Below are positions 10,952-19,826 of a DNA stretch of 64,000 nt, in pieces; position 1 is the first letter of the stretch; every line of letters begins with the position of its first letter. The notes under the pieces are model-generated. The model was not told the origin of the DNA. It did no database searches and saw only the letters and a program-made list of their open reading frames with translations. This stretch comes from Kitasatospora aureofaciens (lineage in GTDB: Bacteria; Actinomycetota; Actinomycetes; Streptomycetales; Streptomycetaceae), in assembly GCF_019192735.1 (NCBI RefSeq), contig NZ_JAHTKP010000035.1, forward strand, positions 17,120-81,119, given 5' to 3'. The position numbers and the translations under genes were made by a program.

Positions 10952-12670
10952 TCACTTCTCGAAGCCGACGTTCTCCCAGACGATGTCGGAGAGGCCCTGC
11001 GCGCCGATGTTGGCGAGGTTGGCGCGGGCACCGTACAGCTGCGGGCGCTGGTAGAGCGGCAGCATCCCGGCGACCTTCCACAGCTCGCCGTCGGCCTGGT
11101 TGATGGCCTCGGAGGCGGTGGCGGCGTCGGTCGCGGCGGCGGCCCGGTCGAGGGCGGCGTCCACGGCCGGGCTGCCGGTGCCGGTGTGGTTGGTGCCGCC
11201 GGTCTGGACGAAGTTGGCGCGGTTGCCGCTGGCCGGGAAGGGGGTGCCGAGCAGCGAGTAGGTGGTGATGTCGAAGTCGTCGCGGTTGATGTACTTGTCG
11301 AAGAACTCGTTGGCGGCGGCGGTCACGGTGGTGACCTTGACCCCGACGTCCTTGAGCATCTTCGTGGCGCTCGCGGCCTCGTTCTGGGCCTGGGTGACCC
11401 CGGCCGGGACGACCATCCGCAGGTTCAGCTCGCGGCCGTCCTTCTTGCGGACGTCACCGTCGAGCTTCCAGCCGGCCGCGTCCAGCTTGCGGGCGGCCTC
11501 GGCCGGGTCGTAGCGGCTCAGGCCGAGGGAGTTGTCCCGGTAGGCGTTCTGGTTGGCGACCAGCAGGTGGTTGTTGAGCGGGACGGCGGGCCAGTCGAGG
11601 CCGTTGAGGTCGGCGCGGATGACGGCGTCCCGGTTGATCGCCTGGAACAGGGCCTGGCGGACGGTCGGGTCCGCGAGCACCGGGTTCCGGGCGTTCAGCG
11701 TGAACTGGCGGAAGTCCGGGCCGCCCGCGCGGCGGACGGCGGCGCCCTTGGTGCTCCTGATGGTCTGGTAACCGGCCACGTCGGGGCCGTTGTTGAAGAG
11801 GTCGATCTCGCCCTTGGCGAAGGCGGTGGCCATCGCGTTCGGGACCATCGCGTGGAAGACGATCCGGTCCAGCATCGGCTTGTCGCCCCACCAGTTCGGG
11901 TCGGCGACCAGGGTGACGGTCTGGGCCGCGCGGTCCATCTGCTCGACCTTGAACGGGCCGGCGGTGACCGGGATGGCGTCCAGGTAGGCGGAGTTGAACA
12001 GGTCCGGGGTGGCGATCCTGCTCGCCGGCAGCAGCGGGGCGTTGGCGGCGCCGTTGAACATCGACTGCCACTCGGAGAAGGGCCGTTCGAAGGTCATCAC
12101 GGCCTGGAAGTCGTCCTTGCCGCGCTCGACGGAGGAGACCAGCTCGAAGCCGGTGCTGCTGGACGGCCGGTACGCCGGGTCCTTGCCGTTCAGGGCCCGC
12201 CAGTTGGCCTCCAGGTCGCGCCAGGTGATCGGGGTGCCGTCGGACCAGTGGGCCTTCGGGTTGAGCGTCCAGACGACGACCTGCCGGCCGTCCCGCTGCT
12301 CCGTGTGGGCGTCCTGGAGGTACGCCGGGTTGACGGTCTGGGTGCCGGCCGCGTCGGAGCGGAAGAAGGTCGGCAGCAGGGGCTTGGTGACGCTCATCGT
12401 CGAGGACTCGCTGCCGTCCGTGTGGATCGGCGACCACTGGTGGGAGAACTGGGTGATCGCCACGTGCAGGGTGCCGCCCTGGCGCAGCTGGGAGCGGTCG
12501 CGCGGATTGACGTCCATCGAGGTGAGCTTGGGCGACTCGGCGGCGGACGGCAGGGCGTCGCCCGCGGCCGAACCCGGCTGGGATGCACACGAACAGAGCG
12601 TCAGCGAGAGCGAGAGGGCGGTCAGACCGGCGAGCAGAGCCGTCCGGTGGTGAAGGCGGCGGCGGCCCAT
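10952..12670 (-). CDS. ABC transporter solute-binding lipoprotein (family 5)
   Basis: A 572-residue peptide-type solute-binding protein with a signal sequence (MGRRRLHHRTALLAGLTALSL) ending in lipobox LCSC. The body shows the SBP_bac_5 features: HVAITQFSHQW-like N-terminal strand, LNPKAHWSDGTPITWRDL, and a long C-terminal lobe. It is a third binding protein beside the two importers but on the opposite strand and without its own permeases. It may feed one of the neighbouring transporters, or act as a peptide sensor. It is only distantly similar to the other two binding proteins. The start codon follows a short control region downstream of the terminator at 12745. Confidence 0.9.
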   Translation of the reverse strand: MGRRRLHHRTALLAGLTALSLSLTLCSCASQPGSAAGDALPSAAESPKLTSMDVNPRDRSQLRQGGTLHVAITQFSHQWSPIHTDGSESSTMSVTKPLLPTFFRSDAAGTQTVNPAYLQDAHTEQRDGRQVVVWTLNPKAHWSDGTPITWRDLEANWRALNGKDPAYRPSSSTGFELVSSVERGKDDFQAVMTFERPFSEWQSMFNGAANAPLLPASRIATPDLFNSAYLDAIPVTAGPFKVEQMDRAAQTVTLVADPNWWGDKPMLDRIVFHAMVPNAMATAFAKGEIDLFNNGPDVAGYQTIRSTKGAAVRRAGGPDFRQFTLNARNPVLADPTVRQALFQAINRDAVIRADLNGLDWPAVPLNNHLLVANQNAYRDNSLGLSRYDPAEAARKLDAAGWKLDGDVRKKDGRELNLRMVVPAGVTQAQNEAASATKMLKDVGVKVTTVTAAANEFFDKYINRDDFDITTYSLLGTPFPASGNRANFVQTGGTNHTGTGSPAVDAALDRAAAATDAATASEAINQADGELWKVAGMLPLYQRPQLYGARANLANIGAQGLSDIVWENVGFEK

Positions 12671-12744
12671 TGGCGTGCTCCCCGAGGCGGATGCGGCGGA
12701 TGGTGTGGCGTCACATCTTGCTGATTGGGAGGGGGAGTTGTCGA

Positions 12745-12788
12745 GGGGCGGGCCCGCCCCCTTTCAATAAAGGCAGCGGGCCCGCCCC
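12745..12788 (-). terminator. Long two-part hairpin terminator
   Basis: A perfect 13-bp GC stem (12745-12757 with 12776-12788) encloses an inner 5-bp stem CCTTT/AAAGG with loop CAAT. It lies just after the stop of the peptidoglycan-binding-protein gene (12807-15218, minus strand) and before the lipoprotein gene on the same strand, so it should separate the two units. Confidence 0.8.
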
Positions 12789-12806
12789 CCGGTCGTACGG
12801 CGTGGA

Positions 12807-15218
12807 TCAGGCGACTGTGAACTTGAAGGTGCGGTCCTTGTCGCCGCTCTTGTCCATGACCGAGGTGACGGCGTCCGCGACGTCCTGCGGGGTGATCGCG
12901 GCGGTCTGGCCGTTCTTCTTCACCTTGACCTTGTCGAAGACGCCGCCCAGCTGGGTGTTGAGCGCGTCCAGGTCCCACTTGGGCGTGATCTTGCCGGAGG
13001 CGTCCGGGACGAGCGTCAGCGCCTTGGCGGCGCTCTGCGGGCCGAACTCCCACTTCTTGGTGCCGGCCAGGACGTGCACGTTGCCCCTGGCCACGGACTT
13101 GCCGAGGCCGTCCGCGGCGGCCTGCAGGGCCTGCGCGGAGACCTTGGGCTGGGCGGCCGTGACGTTCAGCGCGATCGGCTGGTCGGGCTTGCCGGCGGCG
13201 CGGTCGCGGTAGGCCTGCTCGACCACGTCGACGGCGCTCGCGGAGTCCACCGTCTGGCCGGCCTTGCCGGGGACGACGACCGGGTCGCCGGAGTCGCTGA
13301 ACTTGACGTAGCCCTCCTGGAGACCCTGGCCCGAACCGGCGGCCAGGCTGTCCAGGGCGGCCTTGAGCTTGGCCCGGTCGACCTTGACCTCCGGCGCGAC
13401 GGCCTTCGTGCCGCCCTGCAGCGACTTGATGACGTCGACCGGGCTGTAGCTGTGCTGGGTGAGCTTGTCCACGGTGGCCGTGGTGTCGAAGCCCAGCCCG
13501 GCGACGGTCGGGTCCAGGTCGACCGTCTGGTCGCCGATCTTCAGCTTGAGCGGCTGCTGGCCGGCCTTGCCGACGGTCTCGTCGAGCTGGTGGATCGCCT
13601 GGTCGCGGTTGTTGCCGCCGATGTCGGTGCCGAGCACCACGGTGCCCTTGGGGATGTCGGACTGGTTCAGCATCAGGCCGGTGCCGTACACGGCGGCGCC
13701 GAGGAACAGGATGCCGCCGATGCCGTAGACGCCCAGCTTGACGATCTTCTTGCCACCGCCGCCCTTGCCCTTGGCCTTGCCCTTGGTGGGAGCGGGAGCA
13801 GGTGCGGGCGCCGCCGCGGCCTTGGCCGGATCCGGCGCGCCGGGCGCGGCCTGAGCGGGCTCGGGGGCCGGCAGCGGGGTGACCTCGGTGGCCTCCGGGC
13901 CGGTGCCGGGCCGCTGCGCGCGGGTGGGGGCGGTGTTGAACGGGTCGCCGGGGGCGCCGGGGGCGCCGGGGAAGAGGCCGCCGGGGGTCGGGGCGAAGGC
14001 GTCCTGGCCGGGCGCGGCGGGGCGCTGTGCGGCGAACGGGTCGGCGCCGGTCGGGGCGGAGGCGAACAGGCCCGGCTGCGGGCGGCCGTCGCCGGCGCGC
14101 GGGGCGCCGTTCTGCGGGCCGCCGTTGCGGGGGGCGCGATTCTGCGGGGCGCCATTACGCGGAGCGCCGTTGCGGGGCAGGCCGGGTATGGCGGCCGACG
14201 GGGGCACGTCCTCGCGGATCGGCGCGAAGCCGTCGACCGAGGTGTCCTCCGGGTCCGCCGTCACCGGGGCGTCGGGGCGGCCGGCCGGCCGGCCCTGCGG
14301 GCGGGCGCCCTGGGGGCGGCCGTTCTGCGGGGCACCGTTCTGGCGTCCGCCGTTCTGCCGCCCGCCGTTCTGCGGGCCGCGGGGCCCGGCGGTGGGCGTC
14401 GGGGCGAACGGGTCGGCGGAGGGGGCGGCCTCGTAGACGCCGGGCTCCTCCACCGGGCCCTCCGGGCCGGCGCCGAACGGCGAGGCGGGCGCACCGGACG
14501 GGCGCGGCGCCGGGGCGGGTGCCGGGGTGGCCGCCTGGCCCTGGGTGGGCACCGGACGGCCGTTCGGACGGGCCGCACCCGGAGCCGCGGCAGGGCCGGC
14601 GGCGGGAGCCGGGGCGGGGCGGGCGCCGTTCGGGCGCGCGCCGGGAGCCTGCGCGCCGTTCGGCCGCGGCTCGGCGCCACCCGGCACGCCCGGCGCACCG
14701 GCCGGGACCGGGGCGGGCGCGGACTCGGCCGGGCCGGCCTTCTTCTGCCGGGGCCGGAACCACGCGCCGGTCGACTCGGACTCGCTGGTCGCCGGCGGGA
14801 TCGGCGGGATCTGCCACTCCGGCGGCAGGTTCGGCGGTGTGGCCGTGCGGCCGCCGCCCTCCATCACGCCGAGGACGGGGGAGGAGGGCGCGGAGCGGTG
14901 GCGCGGGCCGCCCGCCTCGGGGGCGGGCGCCGGGGCCTCCTCGCCGGGGCCCTCCTCGTTCTTGACGGTGCTGCGGACCACGACGGGCGGGATCGGGCGC
15001 GAGCCGGGGATGTTGATCCGGACCCGGGTGGTCAGGGTGGTCTCGGTCTTCGGGACCTCGTCCTCGCCGCCGGACGCCGCGCCCTGGGCGGCACCGGCAC
15101 CTGCGCGGTCGCCGCCGGGGAGCCCCGGTGTGCCGTAGGGCGGGGTGCCCGACGGGTAGGCGTCCGGGCCCGTGCGCCGGGGCGTCGGGTGGGCGTTGTC
15201 AGATTCGCGGCTGCTCAA
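12807..15218 (-). CDS. Proline-rich membrane protein with peptidoglycan-binding (PG_binding_4) domain
   Basis: About 803 residues from a TTG at 15218 (MSSRESDN), with GGAG 10 bases upstream. The open frame continues further upstream, but that part lacks coding character. The first ~470 residues are disordered and Pro/Gly/Asn-rich with tandem NGAPQNG/NGGRQNG-like repeats. Next comes a single membrane helix (GVYGIGGILFLGAAVYGTGLML). The extracellular part carries motifs such as GTVVLGTDIGG and DLDPTVAGLGFD, typical of the PG_binding_4 domain found before VanW domains. No VanW domain follows. The protein is probably anchored with its C-terminus at the wall. The function is unknown; a wall-associated role is inferred from the domain. 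Confidence 0.8.
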   Translation of the reverse strand: MSSRESDNAHPTPRRTGPDAYPSGTPPYGTPGLPGGDRAGAGAAQGAASGGEDEVPKTETTLTTRVRINIPGSRPIPPVVVRSTVKNEEGPGEEAPAPAPEAGGPRHRSAPSSPVLGVMEGGGRTATPPNLPPEWQIPPIPPATSESESTGAWFRPRQKKAGPAESAPAPVPAGAPGVPGGAEPRPNGAQAPGARPNGARPAPAPAAGPAAAPGAARPNGRPVPTQGQAATPAPAPAPRPSGAPASPFGAGPEGPVEEPGVYEAAPSADPFAPTPTAGPRGPQNGGRQNGGRQNGAPQNGRPQGARPQGRPAGRPDAPVTADPEDTSVDGFAPIREDVPPSAAIPGLPRNGAPRNGAPQNRAPRNGGPQNGAPRAGDGRPQPGLFASAPTGADPFAAQRPAAPGQDAFAPTPGGLFPGAPGAPGDPFNTAPTRAQRPGTGPEATEVTPLPAPEPAQAAPGAPDPAKAAAAPAPAPAPTKGKAKGKGGGGKKIVKLGVYGIGGILFLGAAVYGTGLMLNQSDIPKGTVVLGTDIGGNNRDQAIHQLDETVGKAGQQPLKLKIGDQTVDLDPTVAGLGFDTTATVDKLTQHSYSPVDVIKSLQGGTKAVAPEVKVDRAKLKAALDSLAAGSGQGLQEGYVKFSDSGDPVVVPGKAGQTVDSASAVDVVEQAYRDRAAGKPDQPIALNVTAAQPKVSAQALQAAADGLGKSVARGNVHVLAGTKKWEFGPQSAAKALTLVPDASGKITPKWDLDALNTQLGGVFDKVKVKKNGQTAAITPQDVADAVTSVMDKSGDKDRTFKFTVA

Positions 15219-15457
15219 TGCTGCTCTGCTCCGGGTTCGCGGGCGGGCCGTGCGGCGCGACCGCGGTTCGTGGTCGCCGGGCCTGGGGCGGGCGGCGGTC
15301 GGGTACGGCGTTCTGCGGCACCACCATACTGGGAAGAACTGAGCGGTGAACGGGTTCGGACAGATCCTGATACGTCCGGTTCCTCCGGTATGAGAGTACG
15401 GCCGTGTGGTCCTGACTGCGCGTCGTACGCGGTACCGTACGCGCCCCACTTCCGGGG

Positions 15458-15934
15458 TCAGCGCGGGGGGTTGGGCACGCCGGGGAACCAGCTGGTGCGG
15501 GTGGGCAGGGTGGCGCAGATCACGCCCAGGATCGAGCCGACGAACATCCAGCCGAGCGAGGTGGCGTCGGTCCACAGCACGGTGTCGCCCTCCGGTCGCG
15601 GCACGATGACCAGCACCAGGGCCAGGAACCAGCCGGCGGCGGGCAGCGCCGCGCCCAGCCGGGTGCCGGTGACGCGCAGTCCGGCGTAGAAGGTGGCGGC
15701 GGTCGCGCCGAGCGCCAGCAGGACTCCCACGGGCGGCCACAAGGCCTGCACAAAGGATCCGCAGACCGACACCGCGAAACCCAGCAGGAGGAACAGGGCA
15801 TAAGCCGCGATCCGTGCGAGGCGCGGGGGCTGAGACTCGGCCAGACGTTCGTCCCGGGTGCCGAGGACGGACGCGGCGAGCGAGCGGCGGGGGGCCTTGG
15901 TGTCGGCGGGCTTGGTGTCGGCGGGCTTGCTCAT
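15458..15934 (-). CDS. DUF6113-like small membrane protein coupled to mshB
   Basis: A 158-residue protein with a Lys/Asp/Thr N-terminal cytoplasmic tail and four predicted membrane helices (for example ALFLLLGFAVSVCGSFV and LGWMFVGSILGVICATL). Its ATG overlaps the mshB stop by 4 bases (ATGA), so it is translated right after mshB. I recognise it as the DUF6113 family often found next to mshB in Streptomyces. No biochemical role is known. The 239 bases upstream of the next gene's start (15219-15457) hold no other gene. Confidence 0.82.
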   Translation of the reverse strand: MSKPADTKPADTKAPRRSLAASVLGTRDERLAESQPPRLARIAAYALFLLLGFAVSVCGSFVQALWPPVGVLLALGATAATFYAGLRVTGTRLGAALPAAGWFLALVLVIVPRPEGDTVLWTDATSLGWMFVGSILGVICATLPTRTSWFPGVPNPPR

Positions 15935-16896
15935 CGGGCGCTCTCCTCGGCGGTCTCCTGGACAGTCTCCTGGACGGACTCCTCGGCGGTCTTCGCCCCG
16001 CCGGTGGAGTCGGTGGAGTCGTGGTCGAGGCCGGCGAACAGGTCGTCCTCGGGCCGTCCGGGCCCGGCCTCGCCGCGCACCAGCTGGTAGTACTCGGTGG
16101 TGATCAGCGGCTGGCCGAGGTGGTTGGAGAGCGCGAAGGACGCGCCGTCCACGGTGATCTGGGTGGCGTGCGCGGCCAGCGCCGCCGCCTTCCGTCCGGC
16201 GTACGCGGTGCCGTCCAGCGCGGTGGTGACCACCGTGTCGTCCACCACCCCGGGGACGTCCGACGGGACGGCCGTGCCGGGGAAGCGCGCCTGCGCGGCG
16301 GTCGTGGCGAGCCCCGCCTCGATGACCGTACGGGGCATCCGGTTCCAGTACACCTTGGCGATCCGCCAGGCCGGGCCGAGCTCCGGGCGGTACGCCGGAT
16401 CGGCCGCCAGGTCGTGGGCGCGCATCGCGACCCGGTGTGCCTGGATGTGGTCCGGGTGGCCGTAGCCGCCGTTCTCGTCGTAGGTGACCAGCACCTGCGG
16501 CCGGACCTCGCGGACCACCGCGACCAGGTGGCCGGCCGCCTCGTCCACGTCGGCCTGCCAGAAGCAGCCGGGCACGTCGTTGTCGGGGACGCCCATCATC
16601 CCGGAGTCGCGGTAGCGTCCGGGGCCGCCGAGGAAGCGGAAGTCGGAGACGCCGAGGGCGCGCATGGCCTCGGTGAGCTCGCCGATCCGGTACGCGCCGA
16701 GGGTGTCGTCCCGATCGGCCGTCAGGTGGGCCAGCTCGGGCGGGATCACCTCGCCGCCCTCGCCGAGGGTGCAGGTCACCAGGGTGACGCGGGCGCCCTC
16801 GGCGGCGTACCGGGCCATGGTGGCGCCGTTGCCGATCGACTCGTCGTCGGGGTGCGCGTGCACCAGGAGCAGGCGGCGGCCGGTAGTCGCGGTCAT
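15931..16896 (-). CDS. mshB: N-acetyl-1-D-myo-inositol-2-amino-2-deoxy-alpha-D-glucopyranoside deacetylase
   Basis: A 321-residue zinc deacetylase of mycothiol biosynthesis that removes acetate from GlcNAc-inositol. The LmbE/PIG-L motif AHPDDE spans residues 14-19 (zinc ligands His15 and Asp18), and the third ligand lies in the GHPDH motif. The segment TLGEGGEVIPPELAHL is characteristic of MshB rather than the related amidase Mca. Length is normal. TAGGCT sits 6 bases before the ATG, without a Shine-Dalgarno, which points to a leaderless message. Mycothiol is made only by actinobacteria, which supports the host assignment. Confidence 0.93.
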   Translation of the reverse strand: MTATTGRRLLLVHAHPDDESIGNGATMARYAAEGARVTLVTCTLGEGGEVIPPELAHLTADRDDTLGAYRIGELTEAMRALGVSDFRFLGGPGRYRDSGMMGVPDNDVPGCFWQADVDEAAGHLVAVVREVRPQVLVTYDENGGYGHPDHIQAHRVAMRAHDLAADPAYRPELGPAWRIAKVYWNRMPRTVIEAGLATTAAQARFPGTAVPSDVPGVVDDTVVTTALDGTAYAGRKAAALAAHATQITVDGASFALSNHLGQPLITTEYYQLVRGEAGPGRPEDDLFAGLDHDSTDSTGGAKTAEESVQETVQETAEESAR

Positions 16897-16902
16897 GGGG
16901 GA

Positions 16903-16908
16903 AGCCTA
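16903..16908 (-). promoter_or_regulatory. Probable leaderless -10 box of mshB
   Basis: TAGGCT on the minus strand ends 6 bases before the mshB ATG, matching the TANNNT -10 consensus at the spacing used by leaderless actinobacterial genes. No ribosome-binding site is present between them. Confidence 0.6.
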
Positions 16909-16943
16909 ACCACCGGCCGGGCGGGGGCAGGGCGTGTGGGGGT

Positions 16944-17138
16944 TCAGAGCTTCAGGCCGTTGATCATCCCGGCGAGGTTGCTGGTGACCGCGGTGATCGA
17001 AGGGGCGAGGGAGCTGGACGCCAGGTAGAAGCCGAGCAGCGCGCAGATGATCGCGTGCGCGAGCTTCAGGCCGGAGCGGCGGATCAGTACCACCACGATG
17101 ACCAGCATCAGCATGGCTGCGGAGACGGACATGGCCAT
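16944..17138 (-). CDS. Small two-helix membrane protein
   Basis: A 64-residue protein with two predicted membrane helices (VSAAMLMLVIVVVLI and AHAIICALLGFYLASS) separated by a basic loop (RRSGLK). The C-terminal part has an amphipathic look. GGAAGGG lies 11 bases before the first ATG (17138); a second ATG two codons later is also possible. It resembles small conserved hypothetical proteins seen in Streptomyces near mshB, but I know no function. Codon usage is in keeping with its neighbours, which supports a real gene. Confidence 0.7.
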   Translation of the reverse strand: MAMSVSAAMLMLVIVVVLIRRSGLKLAHAIICALLGFYLASSSLAPSITAVTSNLAGMINGLKL

Positions 17139-17452
17139 GTCGGCTCACACCCTTCCTCGGGTGCGCCGCCCCCTGGGGAGGGCGGCGGTCGGACCGTGCG
17201 GGACGTGCGGTCGGGCGACCGGGGCCCGGGACGGGGCCTGACGATCACTCGCCTGATCAGTCATACCCGATGGGTGAGCAGAGCATTACGTTCGGTGAGT
17301 CCGCGCGCGCCGGGGTACGGCGGCATTCACGGGGCGCATGGGCCGGTCGGAGGGGGTGCGGACCACTTTGGGGCGTACTTGCCGACGATGCTCCGAACGA
17401 GTGATCAGAACGCTCCCGGCGCTGGGACCCCGAGGTCGTAGGGTCTGGTGCC
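17139..17452. other. Divergent intergenic region
   Basis: This 314-base gap lies between the small membrane protein gene (minus) and the S9 peptidase gene (plus). It holds the peptidase -10 box at its right end (17439-17444) and the Shine-Dalgarno of the small gene at its left end. I see no additional gene, RNA or strong inverted repeat. Confidence 0.5.
17439..17444 (+). promoter_or_regulatory. Probable leaderless -10 box of S9 peptidase gene
   Basis: TAGGGT ends 8 bases before the ATG at 17453. No Shine-Dalgarno precedes the start, so the transcript probably begins at or within a base or two of the ATG. Confidence 0.6.
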
Positions 17453-19606
17453 ATGACCTCCCACACCCCAGCGGACACCTTCCCCCGGCAGTACGCGCGC
17501 ACCCTGCGCTACACCGTCGGCGCGCCCCGGTCCTTCTCCGTCGCACCGGACGGCTCCCGGGTCGTCTTCCTGCGCTCGCGGTCCGGCAGTGACCGGGCCA
17601 ACCTGCTCTGGACCCTCGACACCGCCACCGGCGAGGAGCGGATCGCCGCCGACCCGGCCGCCCTGCTCGGCGGCGGCGAGGAGGACCTCTCGGCGGCCGA
17701 GAAGGCCCGCCGCGAGCGCAGCCGTGAGGGCTCGGCCGGCATCGTCGGCTACTCCCTCGACGGGGCCGGCCGGCTGGCCGCCTTCGCCCTCTCCGGCCGC
17801 CTGTTCACCGCCGACCTGGTCACCGGCGCCACCGCCGAACTGCCCGCCGAGGGCCCGCTGCTCGACCCGCGGGTCTCCCCGGACGGCGCCCACGTCGCGT
17901 ACGCCAACACCGCCGGCGAGCTGCGGCTCACCCACGCGGACGGCAGCGGCGACCGGGTGCTCGCCGCGCCCGACGGGCCGAACGTCACCTGGGGGCAGGC
18001 CGAGTTCATCGCCCAGGAGGAGATGGGCCGCGACCGCGGCTTCTGGTGGTCCCCCGCCGGCGACCGGCTGCTGGTCGAGCGCGCCGACGACACCCCGGTG
18101 CGCCGCTGGTGGATTGCCGACCCGGCCAACCCGGACCGCGAGCCCGCCGAGGTCGCCTACCCCGCCGCCGGCACCGCCGACGCCGAGGTCGGGCTCTGGG
18201 TGCTCGACCTGGCCGGCGCCCGCACCGAGGTCGTCTGGGACCGCGCCGCCTTCCCGTACCTCGCGCGGGTGCACTGGTCCAAGGGCGGCGTGCCGCTGCT
18301 GCTCGTCCAGGCCCGCGACCAGCGCAGCCAGCGGATCCTCGGCCTCGATGTGGCCACCGGGGCCACCGAGGTGCTGTTCGAGGAGCGCGACGACGTCTGG
18401 CTGGAGCTGTTCCAGGGCGTCCCGGCGTGGACCCCGGACGGCAGGCTGGTGCGCATCTCCGACGAGGGAGGGGTGCGCGCCCTGGTGATCGGCGACCAGG
18501 CCGTCACCGGGGCCGACCTGCACCTGCGGTCGGTCGTCGCCGTCACCGAGGACGAGGTGCTCTTCACCGCCTCCGGCGGCGTCGAGGAGACCGACCCCGA
18601 GCCCGGCTGGGTCGCCGTCGGCCGGATCAGCCACGACGGCAAGCGGCTCGGCTGGGAGGCTTCCAACGGCCGTCCGTTCACCTCCGTCACCACCGCCGTG
18701 CACGCCGCCGGCATCACCGTCCGCGCCACCGCCGAGCCCGACCTGCCCGGCACCCTCGTCCAGGTCGCCCGGGACCTGTCCGACGGCGTGGTCGTCGACG
18801 ACATCGCCACCATCGCCTCGCACGCCGAGACCCCGGTCATCACCGCCCGCCCGGTCTTCCGCTTCGCCGGCGAGCGCCGCATCCCGGCCGCCGTCTTCCT
18901 GCCCACCGGCTACGACCGCGAGCGCGACGGCCTGCTGCCCGTCCTGATGGACCCGTACGGCGGCCCGCACGGCCAGCGCGTCGTCCAGGCGCACAACCCG
19001 CACCTCAACTCGCAGTGGTTCGCCGACCAGGGCTTCGCGGTGATCGTCGCCGACGGGCGCGGCACCCCCGGGCGCGGCCCGGCCTGGGAGAAGTCGATCG
19101 CCCTCGACTTCGCCGGGGCCACCCTGGACGACCAGGTGGAGGCGCTGCAGGCGCTCGCCGAGGAGTTCCCGCTCGACCTCGGCCGGGTCGCCATCCGCGG
19201 CTGGTCGTACGGCGGCTACCTCTCCGCGCTCGCCGTGCTGCGCCGCCCGGACGTCTTCCACGCGGCGGTGGCCGGCGCGCCGGTGACCGACTGGGAGCTG
19301 TACGACACCCACTACACCGAGCGCTACCTGGGCCACCCGGCCGAGCGCCCCGAGGTGTACGCCGCCAACTCGCTCACCGGGTACGCGGCCGGGCTGGAGC
19401 GCCCGCTGATGATCATCCACGGCCTCGCGGACGACAACGTGGTGGCCGCGCACACCCTGCGCCTGTCCTCGGCGCTGCTCGCGGCCGGGCGTCCGCACAC
19501 CGTGCTGCCGCTGTCGGGCGTCACGCACATGACGCCGCAGGAGGAGGTCGCGGAGAACCTGCTGCTGCTTCAGGTCGACTTCGTGAAGCGCTCGCTGGGC
19601 GTGTGA
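17453..19606 (+). CDS. S9 family dipeptidyl/prolyl oligopeptidase, DPP IV-like
   Basis: A 717-residue cytoplasmic serine peptidase without a signal peptide. An N-terminal beta-propeller (DPP_IV_N, roughly residues 60-440) contains the FIAQEEMGRDRGFWWSP segment, which aligns with the substrate N-terminus-binding Glu pair of DPP IV. A C-terminal alpha/beta-hydrolase domain follows. The catalytic Ser is residue 585 in GWSYGG, the Asp is 660 or 661 in HGLADDNV, and the His is 692 in GVTHMT. It would release X-Pro or X-Ala dipeptides from peptide N-termini. Its place close to two peptide importers suggests processing of imported peptides, which is an inference. Confidence 0.92.
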   Translation: MTSHTPADTFPRQYARTLRYTVGAPRSFSVAPDGSRVVFLRSRSGSDRANLLWTLDTATGEERIAADPAALLGGGEEDLSAAEKARRERSREGSAGIVGYSLDGAGRLAAFALSGRLFTADLVTGATAELPAEGPLLDPRVSPDGAHVAYANTAGELRLTHADGSGDRVLAAPDGPNVTWGQAEFIAQEEMGRDRGFWWSPAGDRLLVERADDTPVRRWWIADPANPDREPAEVAYPAAGTADAEVGLWVLDLAGARTEVVWDRAAFPYLARVHWSKGGVPLLLVQARDQRSQRILGLDVATGATEVLFEERDDVWLELFQGVPAWTPDGRLVRISDEGGVRALVIGDQAVTGADLHLRSVVAVTEDEVLFTASGGVEETDPEPGWVAVGRISHDGKRLGWEASNGRPFTSVTTAVHAAGITVRATAEPDLPGTLVQVARDLSDGVVVDDIATIASHAETPVITARPVFRFAGERRIPAAVFLPTGYDRERDGLLPVLMDPYGGPHGQRVVQAHNPHLNSQWFADQGFAVIVADGRGTPGRGPAWEKSIALDFAGATLDDQVEALQALAEEFPLDLGRVAIRGWSYGGYLSALAVLRRPDVFHAAVAGAPVTDWELYDTHYTERYLGHPAERPEVYAANSLTGYAAGLERPLMIIHGLADDNVVAAHTLRLSSALLAAGRPHTVLPLSGVTHMTPQEEVAENLLLLQVDFVKRSLGV

Positions 19607-19681
19607 GCGGAGAGGAGGAGGAGCGGGGAGTGGTGTCGGACAGGCACACTCGGGCCCTTTGCGTACGGTGCCGGGGTGCCC

Positions 19682-19777
19682 ATGAATCCCGCTCCCCCTT
19701 CGCCGCGTGTGCCCGTGCGGGCGCCGGTCCGGCGTCGTGCGAGCACGCTGGCCCCTGGCTCTGACAACAGCTCCTGA
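19682..19777 (+). CDS. Possible 31-residue Pro/Arg-rich small protein
   Basis: An ATG at 19682 opens a 32-codon frame ending TGA at 19777. The product begins MNPAPPSPRVPVRAPVRRR and ends in a Ser/Asp/Asn tail. A TANNNT box (TACGGT, 19664-19669) lies 12 bases upstream, and a 13-bp hairpin begins 12 bases after the stop, so the ORF is framed like an independent short transcription unit. There is no Shine-Dalgarno. Evidence is positional only, and I know no homologue. It could instead be leader RNA of the exporter operon. Confidence 0.3.
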   Translation: MNPAPPSPRVPVRAPVRRRASTLAPGSDNSS

Positions 19778-19788
19778 CCAGCGGATTC

Positions 19789-19823
19789 GGCGGCCGGTAC
19801 CTGTGACGCGGGTACCGGCCGCC
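19789..19823 (+). terminator. Hairpin terminator after peptidase / small ORF
   Basis: A perfect 13-bp stem, GGCGGCCGGTACC (19789-19801) with its complement at 19811-19823, and a 9-nt loop. It separates the peptidase region from the exporter operon. Confidence 0.7.
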
Positions 19824-19826
19824 GGC

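Noticed and set aside
10907..12724. 605-codon plus-strand open frame
   Set aside because: Antisense to the lipoprotein gene with signal peptide and lipobox; low-complexity product.
13074..15689. 871-codon plus-strand open frame
   Set aside because: Antisense to the PG-binding membrane protein; Gly/Arg-rich translation typical of a GC shadow.
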